The position numbers were made by a program, and so were the translations under genes. Below, piece after piece: positions 8,814-17,368 of a stretch of 64,000 bases of DNA. This stretch comes from Altererythrobacter sp. (GTDB lineage Bacteria > Pseudomonadota > Alphaproteobacteria > Sphingomonadales > Sphingomonadaceae), in assembly GCA_017308255.1 (NCBI GenBank), contig JAFKFN010000016.1, forward strand, positions 30,257 through 94,256, given 5' to 3'. The notes below the pieces were generated by a model. It was given only the letters and a program-made list of their open reading frames with translations, was not told where the DNA came from and did no database searches. Numbering within the stretch: the first letter of the stretch is position 1; each line of letters begins with the position of its first letter.

Positions 8814-9512
8814 ATGAGCGATATCGAACAGCGCCTCGCTGCGGTGGAGCACCGCGTGGGCGAGCTGGAGGATGTGAACGCGATCCGCCGGCTGCACTGG
8901 GCCTATGGCTATTACATCGACTTCAATCTGCCGGAGCAGGTGGCGGACCTTTTCGCCGAAGATGGCGTGGTGGTGTTCCTGTCCGGCGAATACGTCGGCA
9001 AAGCCGGGGTCATGCGGCTCTATGGCGACTGGATCCAGCACCGCTTCACCGGCGGGCGGCCGGGGCCGGTGGACGGGCTGCTGCTCGATCATTTCCAGAT
9101 GCAGGACATCATCACCGTGGCGCCCGATCGGCAGACGGCCAAGGGCCGCTTCCGCGGGATGCTGTTCGGCGGCTGGCATGACGATTTCCTGGAAGCGAAG
9201 CCGGATTTCATGCCGCAGCAGTTCATGGAAGCCGGCATCTACGAGAACGACTACGTGCGCGAAAACGGCGTGTGGAAGATCCAGCGGCTCGATTACAAGA
9301 TGCAGTGGCAGGGCAATTACGAGGAAGGCTGGGCGCATACCACCAGCCACCTCCAGCCGGCCGCGAAGCTCTATCCGGAAGATCCGGTAGGCCCCGATCG
9401 GCTGCTGCCGAAGGAAGAGATCCGCCGCACCTGGCCCTATCGCCACGACGTGCCGATGCACTTCGCGCACCCGAAGTTCGGGGCGATCCTGGCGGGGCAG
9501 GAGAAGGCGTGA
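8814..9512 (+). CDS. SnoaL-like (NTF2-fold) protein, 232 aa
   Basis: Member of the SnoaL-like/NTF2 superfamily, which includes scytalone dehydratase-type enzymes and polyketide cyclases. The N-terminal 'IEQRLAAVEHRVGELED' looks like a short coiled-coil, followed by the typical 'IRRLHWAYGYYIDF' helix, where small dehydratases often place a His or Tyr. No signal peptide. Followed by a second, shorter SnoaL-like gene and a decarboxylase-like amidohydrolase, so an enzymatic role on an aromatic or dienol intermediate is plausible. Ribosome site GGGAGAG before the ATG. Reaction unknown. Confidence 0.75.
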   Translation: MSDIEQRLAAVEHRVGELEDVNAIRRLHWAYGYYIDFNLPEQVADLFAEDGVVVFLSGEYVGKAGVMRLYGDWIQHRFTGGRPGPVDGLLLDHFQMQDIITVAPDRQTAKGRFRGMLFGGWHDDFLEAKPDFMPQQFMEAGIYENDYVRENGVWKIQRLDYKMQWQGNYEEGWAHTTSHLQPAAKLYPEDPVGPDRLLPKEEIRRTWPYRHDVPMHFAHPKFGAILAGQEKA

Positions 9513-9537
9513 AAGAGGGGCGGAGCGCCAGCAAGTC

Positions 9538-9559
9538 CCCCTCCCGCTTGCGGGAGGGG
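9538..9559. repeat. GC hairpin overlapping the ribosome site of the next gene
   Basis: Arms CCCCTCCCG and CGGGAGGGG with a CTTG loop. The 3' arm supplies the purine-rich Shine-Dalgarno of the gene starting at 9564, so the hairpin could mask it. A similar but perfect palindrome occurs at 63977-63998 after rpoB, pointing to a dispersed repeat. Confidence 0.7.
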
Positions 9560-9563
9560 AGAG

Positions 9564-9983
9564 ATGACGTTCGATCCCCGCGACACCTCGAACCGCGAGA
9601 ACCTCTCGGTGCGCGAGGTGGCGGAACGGTTCATCCGGCTGTTCTACATAGAGGACAATCCGCGCGACGCCTTCCTGTGCTGGGTCCACCCCGATTACAT
9701 CCAGCACAACCCCAATGCGCCGACCGGGCGCGATGCGACCCTGGCGATGATGGAAGCGAGCATCGCCCGCAACCCCGGCCTCACGCACGAGGTGAAGCGG
9801 GTGGTCTATGGCGACGGGGATCTCGTCGCGGTGCATTTCCACTTCTGCCGCGAGCCGGATCATCCCGGCTATGCGATCATCGACATTCTCCGGATCGAGC
9901 GCGGCTATATCCGCGAGCATTGGGATGTGATGCAGGAAGTGCCCGATCCGGCGACATGCAGAAACGATAACGGGATGTTCTGA
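9564..9983 (+). CDS. SnoaL-like (NTF2-fold) protein, 139 aa
   Basis: Small single-domain protein of the SnoaL/NTF2 type: 'FIRLFYIEDNPRDAFLCWVHPDYIQHNP' (split motif FIRLFYI and YIQHNP) and the C-terminal 'IREHWDVMQEVP' are typical of ketosteroid-isomerase-like SnoaL proteins. His and Asp/Glu residues in the pocket ('HPDYIQHNP', 'EHWD') suggest acid-base chemistry. Its stop overlaps the ATG of the following amidohydrolase (TGATG), so the two are translationally coupled and probably act on the same pathway. Length is normal for the family. Substrate unknown. Confidence 0.8.
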   Translation: MTFDPRDTSNRENLSVREVAERFIRLFYIEDNPRDAFLCWVHPDYIQHNPNAPTGRDATLAMMEASIARNPGLTHEVKRVVYGDGDLVAVHFHFCREPDHPGYAIIDILRIERGYIREHWDVMQEVPDPATCRNDNGMF

Positions 9984-11113
9984 TGACCTTGCTTGAAGAC
10001 GGCAGCGAGAAGGGGCTGAAAGGCCACTTCAAGGAAGATTTCAGCCACCGCACGCGCATCGGCCTGGCGCCGCCCGCGGGGGAGATCGATCGCCACGCGC
10101 CTTACAAGCGGATCGCCACGGAAGAAGCGTGGACTTTCCCGGCGCTGGTCAAGGCCCAGGTCGAATACTTCGAAAGCGGCGAGGCGCCGGGCGACGACAG
10201 CCTGAAGATGGCGGCGATGTTCGCCAGGATGCCCGCGCTCCAGGAAATGATGCAGGACCTTGGGGACCTGCGCCTGTCGCATATGGATGAATACGGCATC
10301 GACCGGCAGCTCCTCCTGCTCACCGCGCCGGGCGTGCAGGTGGTCCGCCCGTCGGAAGGCACCGCCCTGGCGCGCGAGGCGAACGATATCGCCGCCGACG
10401 CCTGCCGCCGGCATCCGGATCGCTTTTCCGCCTGCGCGGCGTTCGACCCGCGCGACGTCAAGGGCTCCGTCAAGGAGATCGAGCGGGCGATGGGCGAGTT
10501 GAAGCTCAATGGCGCGGTGCTCAATTCGCATTTCCAGGGGCATTACATCGACGAGCGGGAATACTTCCCGATCCTCGAAGCGCTGGAGGCGATGGACGCG
10601 GCGCTCTACATCCACCCGACCGCGCCATTCAACGCGCCGCATTACGAAGCGCGCGGGTTCTTCGGCGCGCTCGGCGGATTTCCGCATGACGTGTGGCTGC
10701 ATACGATGGGCCTGATCTTCTCGGGCGCGTTCGATCGGTTCCCCAAGCTGCGCCTGGTCATCGGCCACATGGGCGAATGCATGCCGCTGCAACTCTATCG
10801 CTTCGACTGGATGCAGGGGAACGCCGACGGGCGGCCGCAGCTGCGCGGCGGCGACCAGGTGAAGCTGCAGCACACGGTAAGCCATTACTTCCGCAACAAT
10901 ATCTGGATCACCACCAGCGGCGTGGCGTGGGAGCCGGCGATCAAGTTCTGCATGGATGTGCTCGGTCCCGAACGCGTGCTCTATGCGATGGATTACCCCT
11001 ATCAGCAGAGCTCCGACGAAGTGGCCGCCTATGACCGCATGGAGCTTTCGCCGGAACACAAGAAGATGCTGATGGAAGGCAACGCGCGGGCGGTGTTCAA
11101 CCTGCCGGCCTGA
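9983..11113 (+). CDS. Amidohydrolase-family protein resembling LigW / gamma-resorcylate decarboxylases
   Basis: Metal-dependent amidohydrolase of 376 residues. From memory the sequence resembles 5-carboxyvanillate decarboxylase LigW and resorcylate decarboxylases: 'RIATEEAW' near the N-terminus (metal Glu), 'YIHPTAP' (metal His), 'VIGHMGE' (second His), and 'SGVAWEPAIKFC' followed by 'VLYAMDYPYQ' (the metal Asp). This family removes a carboxylate from a hydroxybenzoate without a redox cofactor. An N-terminal extension of about 40 residues precedes the usual start. Translationally coupled to the SnoaL-like gene and followed by the TonB receptor. Decarboxylase activity is inferred from family; hydrolase or hydratase activity is possible. 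Confidence 0.82.
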   Translation: MTLLEDGSEKGLKGHFKEDFSHRTRIGLAPPAGEIDRHAPYKRIATEEAWTFPALVKAQVEYFESGEAPGDDSLKMAAMFARMPALQEMMQDLGDLRLSHMDEYGIDRQLLLLTAPGVQVVRPSEGTALAREANDIAADACRRHPDRFSACAAFDPRDVKGSVKEIERAMGELKLNGAVLNSHFQGHYIDEREYFPILEALEAMDAALYIHPTAPFNAPHYEARGFFGALGGFPHDVWLHTMGLIFSGAFDRFPKLRLVIGHMGECMPLQLYRFDWMQGNADGRPQLRGGDQVKLQHTVSHYFRNNIWITTSGVAWEPAIKFCMDVLGPERVLYAMDYPYQQSSDEVAAYDRMELSPEHKKMLMEGNARAVFNLPA

Positions 11114-11280
11114 CCGCGCGCCCATCCGGTTTCATCGCAAACTTCTGTTGCCGGATTGCGACAGTGGGGCGAAATCGGCGAGACACGCGCCCGGTTCATG
11201 TGGCGGCAAACCGGCCACACCCTATCTGCCCCGCGAACCAGCGCCCCCATGCGTCTGGCGAGGATTGGGGAGTTATCGAC

Positions 11281-13689
11281 ATGGCATACAGCAAGACCAT
11301 CCGTTTGTGCGCCGCGGGAGCTTCGCTCCTGGCGATCTGCGTGGCCGTGCCGGCCGCAGCGCAGGACAATGGCGGACAGGCGCAGACATCCGCGAATGGC
11401 TCTGACGAGATCATCGTCACCGCGCAGTTCCGCGAACAGAACCTGCAGGACACGCCGCTGGCGATCACCGCCATCAATTCCGAGATGCTGGACGCGCGCA
11501 GCCAGACCAATATCGCCCAGGTCGCCGCCCAGGCGCCTTCGGTCACGCTGAAGCCGCAAGGCACGGCCTTCGGCCCGTCGATGACGGCCAGCATCCGCGG
11601 CATCGGCCAATACGATTTCAACCCCGCGCTGGAACCGGGCGTGGGCCTTTATATCGACGATGTCTATTATGCCACGCTGACCGGCTCGATGTTCGACCTG
11701 CTCGATCTCGACCGGGTGGAGATCCTGCGCGGGCCGCAGGGCACCCTGGCCGGCCGCAACTCGATCGGTGGCGCGGTGAAGCTCTATTCCAAGCGCCCCA
11801 CCGGCAGCAACACCGGCACCGCCTCGGCGGCTTACGGCAGCCGCGACCGGATCGACGTGCGGGCCAGCGCCGACATCGGCCTGACCGAGACGCTTGCCGC
11901 CCGGCTCTCCGGCGTGTCGAAGATGCAGGACGGCTATATCAAGCGGATGGACTTCGGCTGCGTCTATCCGGCGGGAACCAATGCGGTCAATCCGGCGGGC
12001 GGCGTTCCCAATATCCTGCCCCTGGATTCCGACTGCGTTCTCGCCCGCGAAGGCGAGGTCAATTACCAGGCCGTGCGCGGGCAGCTGCGGTGGCAGCCGA
12101 GCGACCGCATCGATATCAACATCGCCGCCGACTATACCAATGACGATCGCACGACCGGCGGTTCGGTGCTGCTGGCGCGCAACAATGCCAATGGCTCGGT
12201 CGCCAGCCCGAACTACCCCTATCCGCCCAATCCGGCGGCGCGGGTGTTCGACATCAATCCGTTCGCGGCGGACATCCCGTATGATTCGCGCTTCGTCTGC
12301 GGGCCGTACTGCAACTACGCCACCTACATGTCGCTGCCCGACAACGGCCTGCCGCTGGATGTGGTCAACGGCCGTTCCAAGTACAACGGCTGGGGCGTTT
12401 CCGGCCAGCTCGATTGGGACCTGACCGACGATCTCCAGCTGGTCTCGATCACCGCCTATCGCGACTATCGCACGCTGTTCAGCAACGATGACGATCTCTC
12501 GCCGCTGGCGCACAGCCTGGGCAAGGGGGATCTGACGTTCTGGTCGTTCAGCCAGGAAGTGCGCCTCAACGGCAGCTTGCTGGACGATGCGCTCCAGTAC
12601 ACGCTGGGCGGGTTCTACATGGACCAGAAGTCGGTCTATGCCACGTCGCAGAACCTGCGTTACGCCGGGCTCAGCCCGTTCCTGGGCAACGATCCGGTCA
12701 ATGCCGACACCAAGGCGGCTTTCCTCCACGTTGCCTGGAAGCCGGTCGATCCGCTGACGCTCACCGCCGGCATCCGTTACACCGACGAGCACAAGGACTA
12801 TACCTATTCGCGGCGGACGCCCGACGGCGCGATCCATCCGCAGCTCGGCGCGCTCGATGGGGTGACCGGCAACTACGACCACAACCGCGTCGATTACCGG
12901 CTCAACGCGATGTACGAGATCACTCCGGACGTTTCGGTCTATGCCCAGTGGTCCACCGGCTTCAAGGGAGGCGGCATCAACCCGCGGCCGTTCTACGCGC
13001 AGCAGGTGCTGCCGTTCGGGCCGGAAACGCTGGAATCCTATGAAGTCGGCTTCAAGAGCGAGCTGTTCGATCGCCGGGTGCGCTTCAACGTCGCCGGGTT
13101 CTACAGCGACTACAAGGATATCCAGCTGGCGCTCAGCAACTGCCCGGAGGCGGGGGCCGGCTTCGCGGTGCCTTGCGCGCTTCCGGCCAATGCCGGCGAC
13201 GCGCATGTGAAGGGCGTCGAAGTGGAAACGACCATCCGCCCGGTGGACGGCTTCCTGATCGACGGTTCGGCCAGCTACACCGATTTCGACTACATCGCCG
13301 ATTCCGTCGATCCGGCAAGCGGCATCCTGCCGGGCATGGTGTCGACCTATACGCCGAAGTGGAAGTGGTCGCTCGGCGCGCAGTACCAGGTGCCGCTCGG
13401 CTCGGCCGGGTCGATCACCCCGCGCGTGGATGCCGCTTACCAGAGCTCGTCCTACACCAACGCGGTCAACGGGCCGACCAACCTGATCGACGGCTACACC
13501 GTGGCCAACGCCCGGCTGACCTGGAAGAACGAGAACGAGGATCTGGAGATCGGCGTGGAGGTGACCAACCTCTTCGACAAGTACTACTTCCAGACGCTGT
13601 TCGACCTCACCCGCGCGGGCGGGGGCTTCGTCACCGGCCTGCCGGGCCGGCCGCGCGAATGGGCGGTCACCGCGAAGAAGAGCTTCTGA
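11281..13689 (+). CDS. TonB-dependent outer-membrane receptor
   Basis: Outer-membrane active transporter of 802 residues. Signal peptide about 1-28 (ends 'AVPAAAQ'), a TonB-box-like 'DEIIVTAQ' about residues 41-48, a plug domain with 'SIRGIGQYDF' and 'RVEILRGPQGTL', then a 22-strand-type beta barrel ending 'AVTAKKSF' with C-terminal Phe. The start at 11281 is chosen for its signal peptide and the GGGGAG site upstream; the open frame extends further 5' without support. In sphingomonads such receptors import aromatics and other bulky substrates. Its place between the decarboxylase-like gene and the dehydrogenases suggests it takes up the cluster's substrate. Confidence 0.93.
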   Translation: MAYSKTIRLCAAGASLLAICVAVPAAAQDNGGQAQTSANGSDEIIVTAQFREQNLQDTPLAITAINSEMLDARSQTNIAQVAAQAPSVTLKPQGTAFGPSMTASIRGIGQYDFNPALEPGVGLYIDDVYYATLTGSMFDLLDLDRVEILRGPQGTLAGRNSIGGAVKLYSKRPTGSNTGTASAAYGSRDRIDVRASADIGLTETLAARLSGVSKMQDGYIKRMDFGCVYPAGTNAVNPAGGVPNILPLDSDCVLAREGEVNYQAVRGQLRWQPSDRIDINIAADYTNDDRTTGGSVLLARNNANGSVASPNYPYPPNPAARVFDINPFAADIPYDSRFVCGPYCNYATYMSLPDNGLPLDVVNGRSKYNGWGVSGQLDWDLTDDLQLVSITAYRDYRTLFSNDDDLSPLAHSLGKGDLTFWSFSQEVRLNGSLLDDALQYTLGGFYMDQKSVYATSQNLRYAGLSPFLGNDPVNADTKAAFLHVAWKPVDPLTLTAGIRYTDEHKDYTYSRRTPDGAIHPQLGALDGVTGNYDHNRVDYRLNAMYEITPDVSVYAQWSTGFKGGGINPRPFYAQQVLPFGPETLESYEVGFKSELFDRRVRFNVAGFYSDYKDIQLALSNCPEAGAGFAVPCALPANAGDAHVKGVEVETTIRPVDGFLIDGSASYTDFDYIADSVDPASGILPGMVSTYTPKWKWSLGAQYQVPLGSAGSITPRVDAAYQSSSYTNAVNGPTNLIDGYTVANARLTWKNENEDLEIGVEVTNLFDKYYFQTLFDLTRAGGGFVTGLPGRPREWAVTAKKSF

Positions 13690-13711
13690 TCGCGGCGCCA
13701 TCGCCGAAACG

Positions 13712-13746
13712 AAAAAGGGCGGCCCCGCGGGGCCGCCCTTTCTTTT
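13712..13746. terminator. Bidirectional rho-independent terminator
   Basis: Perfect stem GGGCGGCCCC/GGGGCCGCCC with an A run on the left and a T-rich run on the right. It lies between the convergent TonB receptor and MetE-like genes and can end both transcripts. Confidence 0.9.
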
Positions 13747-13762
13747 TGCCTGCCGGCGGGGG

Positions 13763-14893
13763 TCAGCCCGCCATCGCGGGGACAGAACCCCAGACTTCCT
13801 CGGCCACTTCCACCACCAGGCGGATCTTGTCGGCCTGCTGTTCGGTGGTGATGTCGTTGCCATAGACGGTGCTGGCGAAGCCGCACTGCGGGCTCAGCGC
13901 CAGCTGGTCGATGTCGGCGAACTTGGCCGCCTCGTCGATCCGGCGCTTGATCGCGTCCTTGCTTTCGAGTTCGCCGAGCTTGGTCGTGACGAGGCCGAGC
14001 ACCACGGTCTTGCCCTTGGGCAGGAACCGCAGCGGGGCGAAATCGCCGCTGCGTGGATCGTCGTATTCCAGGAAGAAGGCATCGATATCGAGCTCGTTGA
14101 ACATGATCTCGGCCACCGGCTCGTACCCGCCTTCGGCCGCCCAGCTCGACCGGAAGTTGCCGCGGCACAAGTGCACGGCCTTGATCATGTCGGCCGGCGC
14201 GCTGGCGAAGCTCTCGTTGATCAGCCGGGCATACTGGCGCGGCGTGTCGTTGGGATCGATGCCCCGCGCGGCGGCGTCGGCCCGATGGGTGTCGTCGCAC
14301 AGATAGGCAAGGTTGGTGTCGTCCATCTGGATATAGCGGCAGCCAGCGTCGGCCAGGCTGCTCACTTCGGCGCGATAGGCGGCGGCGACATCGGCGTAGA
14401 ATTCGTCCATCGTCGGATAGACGTCCTCGGGGATGCCTGCCCGGCCGGCGCGGAAGTGCAGCATGGTCGGGCTGGGGATGGAGACCTTGGGCATGCGGCT
14501 GGTCCGGCTCCTGAGGAACTCGAAGTCCGCTTTCTGGATCGGCTTCACGTGGCCGATCTTGCCGGTGACGACCATCTTCGGCGGGGCGAAGTGGACATCC
14601 TTGCCGGCGTCGTTCTTGAACGCCTTGGAAATCCCGCCCTGTTCCTCCACCCCGTCAAGCTGGAGGAGGAAGTCGGTATGGAAGAAATAGCGGCGGAATT
14701 CCCCGTCGGTGATCGCCTGGAGGCCCAGGCTTTCTTCCCATTGCACCAGCTCGGAGATCGCCTTGTCCTCGATCGCGCGCAGCTCGGCATAGTCGATGTT
14801 GCCCGCGGCCCTGTGCTCACGCGCTTCGATCACGCTGCGCGGACGGAGGAACGAGCCGACATGGTCGGCGCGGGACGGCAGTTTGGTAGGCAT
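13763..14893 (-). CDS. Cobalamin-independent methionine synthase-like protein (MetE C-terminal family)
   Basis: UROD/MetE-like zinc methyltransferase fold, 376 residues, corresponding to only the catalytic C-terminal half of classical MetE. Zinc ligands of the family are visible: His and Cys in 'HLCRGN' (about 244), Glu in 'MFNELDID' region, Cys in 'SPQCGF' (about 339). 'RADHVGSFLRP' at the N-terminus is typical of the short forms. Start at 14893 with AGGA seven bases upstream. Short forms can transfer methyl groups from methyl-folate or methylated donors to thiols. Placed among demethylase genes, it could recycle the methyl group removed by the LigM-like enzyme; this is inference. Divergent from the PQQ dehydrogenase. 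Confidence 0.85.
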   Translation of the reverse strand: MPTKLPSRADHVGSFLRPRSVIEAREHRAAGNIDYAELRAIEDKAISELVQWEESLGLQAITDGEFRRYFFHTDFLLQLDGVEEQGGISKAFKNDAGKDVHFAPPKMVVTGKIGHVKPIQKADFEFLRSRTSRMPKVSIPSPTMLHFRAGRAGIPEDVYPTMDEFYADVAAAYRAEVSSLADAGCRYIQMDDTNLAYLCDDTHRADAAARGIDPNDTPRQYARLINESFASAPADMIKAVHLCRGNFRSSWAAEGGYEPVAEIMFNELDIDAFFLEYDDPRSGDFAPLRFLPKGKTVVLGLVTTKLGELESKDAIKRRIDEAAKFADIDQLALSPQCGFASTVYGNDITTEQQADKIRLVVEVAEEVWGSVPAMAG

Positions 14894-15110
14894 GAAAGTG
14901 TCCTGTCTGGCAAAGATGTTTCTTTGAGCCAGGGTCATAACGCGGGCTCGCGCTCGACTGACCAGCCCTGAATACGCCCAAATGGTGCAGCGCCGCAACG
15001 GGCAAAATGGCCCTGCCGCGCCGGTGGCGTGCTTGACCGGGCCGGTGTCCCAATCGTAGGCATCACGGCTGAAGCGCCGGCAACAGGGCGCCGGGGAGGG
15101 TGCGAGGACC

Positions 15111-17252
15111 ATGAAGCTTTCGACGTGGATCGTCGCGGTATGCGCCGCGCTGGCTCTGGTGGGGTGCAAGCAGGGGGGCAGCGGGCCGTCCGCCGCACCG
15201 ACTTCGGGTGTCACCGATGCCCTTATCGCCGCCGCCGATGGCAACGAATGGCTGACCTATGGGCGCGATTATGGCGAACAGCGCTTCAGCCCGCTGACCC
15301 AGATCACCGATGCCAATGTAAAAGACCTCGGCCTCGCCTGGTTCGCCGATCTCGACACCGCGCGGGGCCAGGAAGCGACGCCGTTGATGCACGACGGCGT
15401 GCTCTACGTCTCCACGGCGTGGAGCATGGTCAAGGCGTTCGACGCGCGCACCGGCCAGCTCAAGTGGTCCTACGATCCCAAGGTTCCTCGCGAAACGCTG
15501 GTCAAGGCCTGCTGCGATGCCGTCAATCGCGGCGTCGCGCTCTATGGCGACAAGGTCTATGTCGCCACGCTCGACGGCCGCCTGGTCGCTTTGGACCAGA
15601 AGACCGGAAACGAAGTCTGGTCGAAAGTCGTCGTGCCCGATCAGGAAAACTACACGATCACCGGCGCCCCGCGCGCGGCCAAGGGCAAGATCCTGATCGG
15701 CTCCGGCGGGGCGGAATACCGCGCGCGCGGCTTTATTGCCGCGTTCGACTGGCAGACCGGTGAAGAGGCCTGGCGTTTCTGGACGGTGCCGGGCGATCCG
15801 GCGAAGGGGTTCGAGAACCCGGCGATGGAACGCGCCGCGCAGACCTGGGGCGGCGAATGGTGGAAGCTGGGCGGCGGCGGCACCGTGTGGGATTCGATCA
15901 CCTATGATCCGGCCACCAATCTGGTGTTCTTCGGCACCGGCAATGCCGAACCGTGGAACCCCGCCGCGAACGGCCGCGCCGCCGCCAAGCAGGCGGAATT
16001 CGGCGACAACCTCTACACCTCGTCGATCGTTGCGGTGAACGCCGATACCGGCGAATATGCCTGGCATTTCCAGGAGACGCCCGAAGACCGCTGGGATTAC
16101 GATTCCGATGCCCAGATCACCGTCGCCGACCTGACGATCGACGGGGAGCAGAAGCACGTCGTGCTCCACGCGCCCAAGAACGGCTATTTCTACGTACTCG
16201 ACGCGAAGAGCGGAAAGTTCCTCAGCGGCACCCCGTGGACGGACATCAACTGGTCCACCGGCATCGATCCGGTGACCGGGCGGCCCAGCATCAACCCCGA
16301 GGCGCGCTATGAAGTGACCGGCAAGCTGTGGGTCTCCCTCCCCGGCGCGGGTGGGGCGCATAGCTGGCAGCCGATGAGCTTCAGCCGGCAAACCGGCCTC
16401 ATGTATATTCCGGCCAACCTGGCCGGCTTCCCCTACATGGCCGCGCGGGACTGGGAGGAGAGCGAGATCGGCTTCCAGACCGGCCTCGACAGCGCGGCGA
16501 CGGCGATGCCGGCCGATGCGGCGTTCCGGCAGCAGAACCTCGATGCCACCACCGGCGCGCTGGTCGCGTGGGACCCGGTCGCGCGCAAGGACGCCTGGCG
16601 CCACACCTATCTCGGCCCGTGGAACGGCGGCACGCTAGCGACTGCCGGCAACCTGGTGTTCCAAGGCAGCGCCACGGAGGAATTCGCCGCGTTCAACGCG
16701 CGGACCGGGGCCCCGCTGTGGACCTTCCCCACGCAATCGGGGGTGATCGCCGCGCCGATGACCTATGCCATCGATGGCGAGCAATATGTCGCCGTGCTCG
16801 CCGGCTGGGGCGGGGTATGGGACGTGGCGCCCGGCGTGCTCAGTGCCAAGTCCGGCCGGCCGCGCAACATCAGCCGGCTGCTGGTGTTCAAGCTCGGCGG
16901 CACCGCCACGCTGCCGCCTGCCCCCGCGCTGAGCAAGCGCGTGCTGGATCCGCCGGCGGTGACGGGTACGCCCGAACAGATCGCCCGTGGCGCGGATCTG
17001 TTCGGCCGCTACTGCTCGGTGTGCCATGGCGATGCGGCGGTGGCCGGCGCGCTCAATCCCGACTTGCGCTATTCTGGCGCGCTCAACGATGCCAATGCGA
17101 TCAAGGCCATCGTGGTCGACGGGGCCTTGCAGCATAACGGCATGGTCTCGTTCAAAGTGGCGCTGACGCCGGCTGACGCGGAGGCGATCCGCCAATACGT
17201 CATCAAGCGCGCCAACGAGGACAAGGCGCTGGAGGGGCGATCCGGCGCATAG
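15111..17252 (+). CDS. PQQ-dependent quinohemoprotein alcohol dehydrogenase, predicted lipoprotein
   Basis: Periplasmic dehydrogenase of 713 residues. Lipoprotein signal with lipobox LVGC (Cys about 19). The eight-bladed PQQ propeller contains the adjacent-cysteine pair 'KACCD' (about 134-135), 'GGGGTVWDS', and the catalytic acid in 'DRWDYDSDAQ'. A C-terminal cytochrome c domain has CSVCH (about 635-639), so electrons from PQQ pass to an internal heme (type II quinohemoprotein). It oxidises alcohols to aldehydes, and the next gene is an aldehyde dehydrogenase. Lipid anchoring is unusual; relatives are mostly soluble. No pqq biosynthesis genes are in the window. Confidence 0.92.
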   Translation: MKLSTWIVAVCAALALVGCKQGGSGPSAAPTSGVTDALIAAADGNEWLTYGRDYGEQRFSPLTQITDANVKDLGLAWFADLDTARGQEATPLMHDGVLYVSTAWSMVKAFDARTGQLKWSYDPKVPRETLVKACCDAVNRGVALYGDKVYVATLDGRLVALDQKTGNEVWSKVVVPDQENYTITGAPRAAKGKILIGSGGAEYRARGFIAAFDWQTGEEAWRFWTVPGDPAKGFENPAMERAAQTWGGEWWKLGGGGTVWDSITYDPATNLVFFGTGNAEPWNPAANGRAAAKQAEFGDNLYTSSIVAVNADTGEYAWHFQETPEDRWDYDSDAQITVADLTIDGEQKHVVLHAPKNGYFYVLDAKSGKFLSGTPWTDINWSTGIDPVTGRPSINPEARYEVTGKLWVSLPGAGGAHSWQPMSFSRQTGLMYIPANLAGFPYMAARDWEESEIGFQTGLDSAATAMPADAAFRQQNLDATTGALVAWDPVARKDAWRHTYLGPWNGGTLATAGNLVFQGSATEEFAAFNARTGAPLWTFPTQSGVIAAPMTYAIDGEQYVAVLAGWGGVWDVAPGVLSAKSGRPRNISRLLVFKLGGTATLPPAPALSKRVLDPPAVTGTPEQIARGADLFGRYCSVCHGDAAVAGALNPDLRYSGALNDANAIKAIVVDGALQHNGMVSFKVALTPADAEAIRQYVIKRANEDKALEGRSGA

Positions 17253-17368
17253 CCATGCGATAGCGCTTGCGCCGATTGTAACAGGCGATAGCAAAGACGG
17301 CGAATGGCGCGCGAGCAGGCGATTTGCTAGGCTCGCGCGCGAGGATTCGTTTCGGGAAAGGACTGGTC

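Noticed and set aside
11029-13863. Minus-strand open frame of about 940 codons
   Set aside because: Antisense to the TonB receptor, composition is typical of high-GC shadows, no motifs or ribosome site.
14894-15110. SAM riboswitch upstream of the MetE-like gene
   Set aside because: Some fragments (ATTTGGGC, GCTCAAAG) loosely recall SAM-II, but required helices and the conserved GCTAAAG core are not met.
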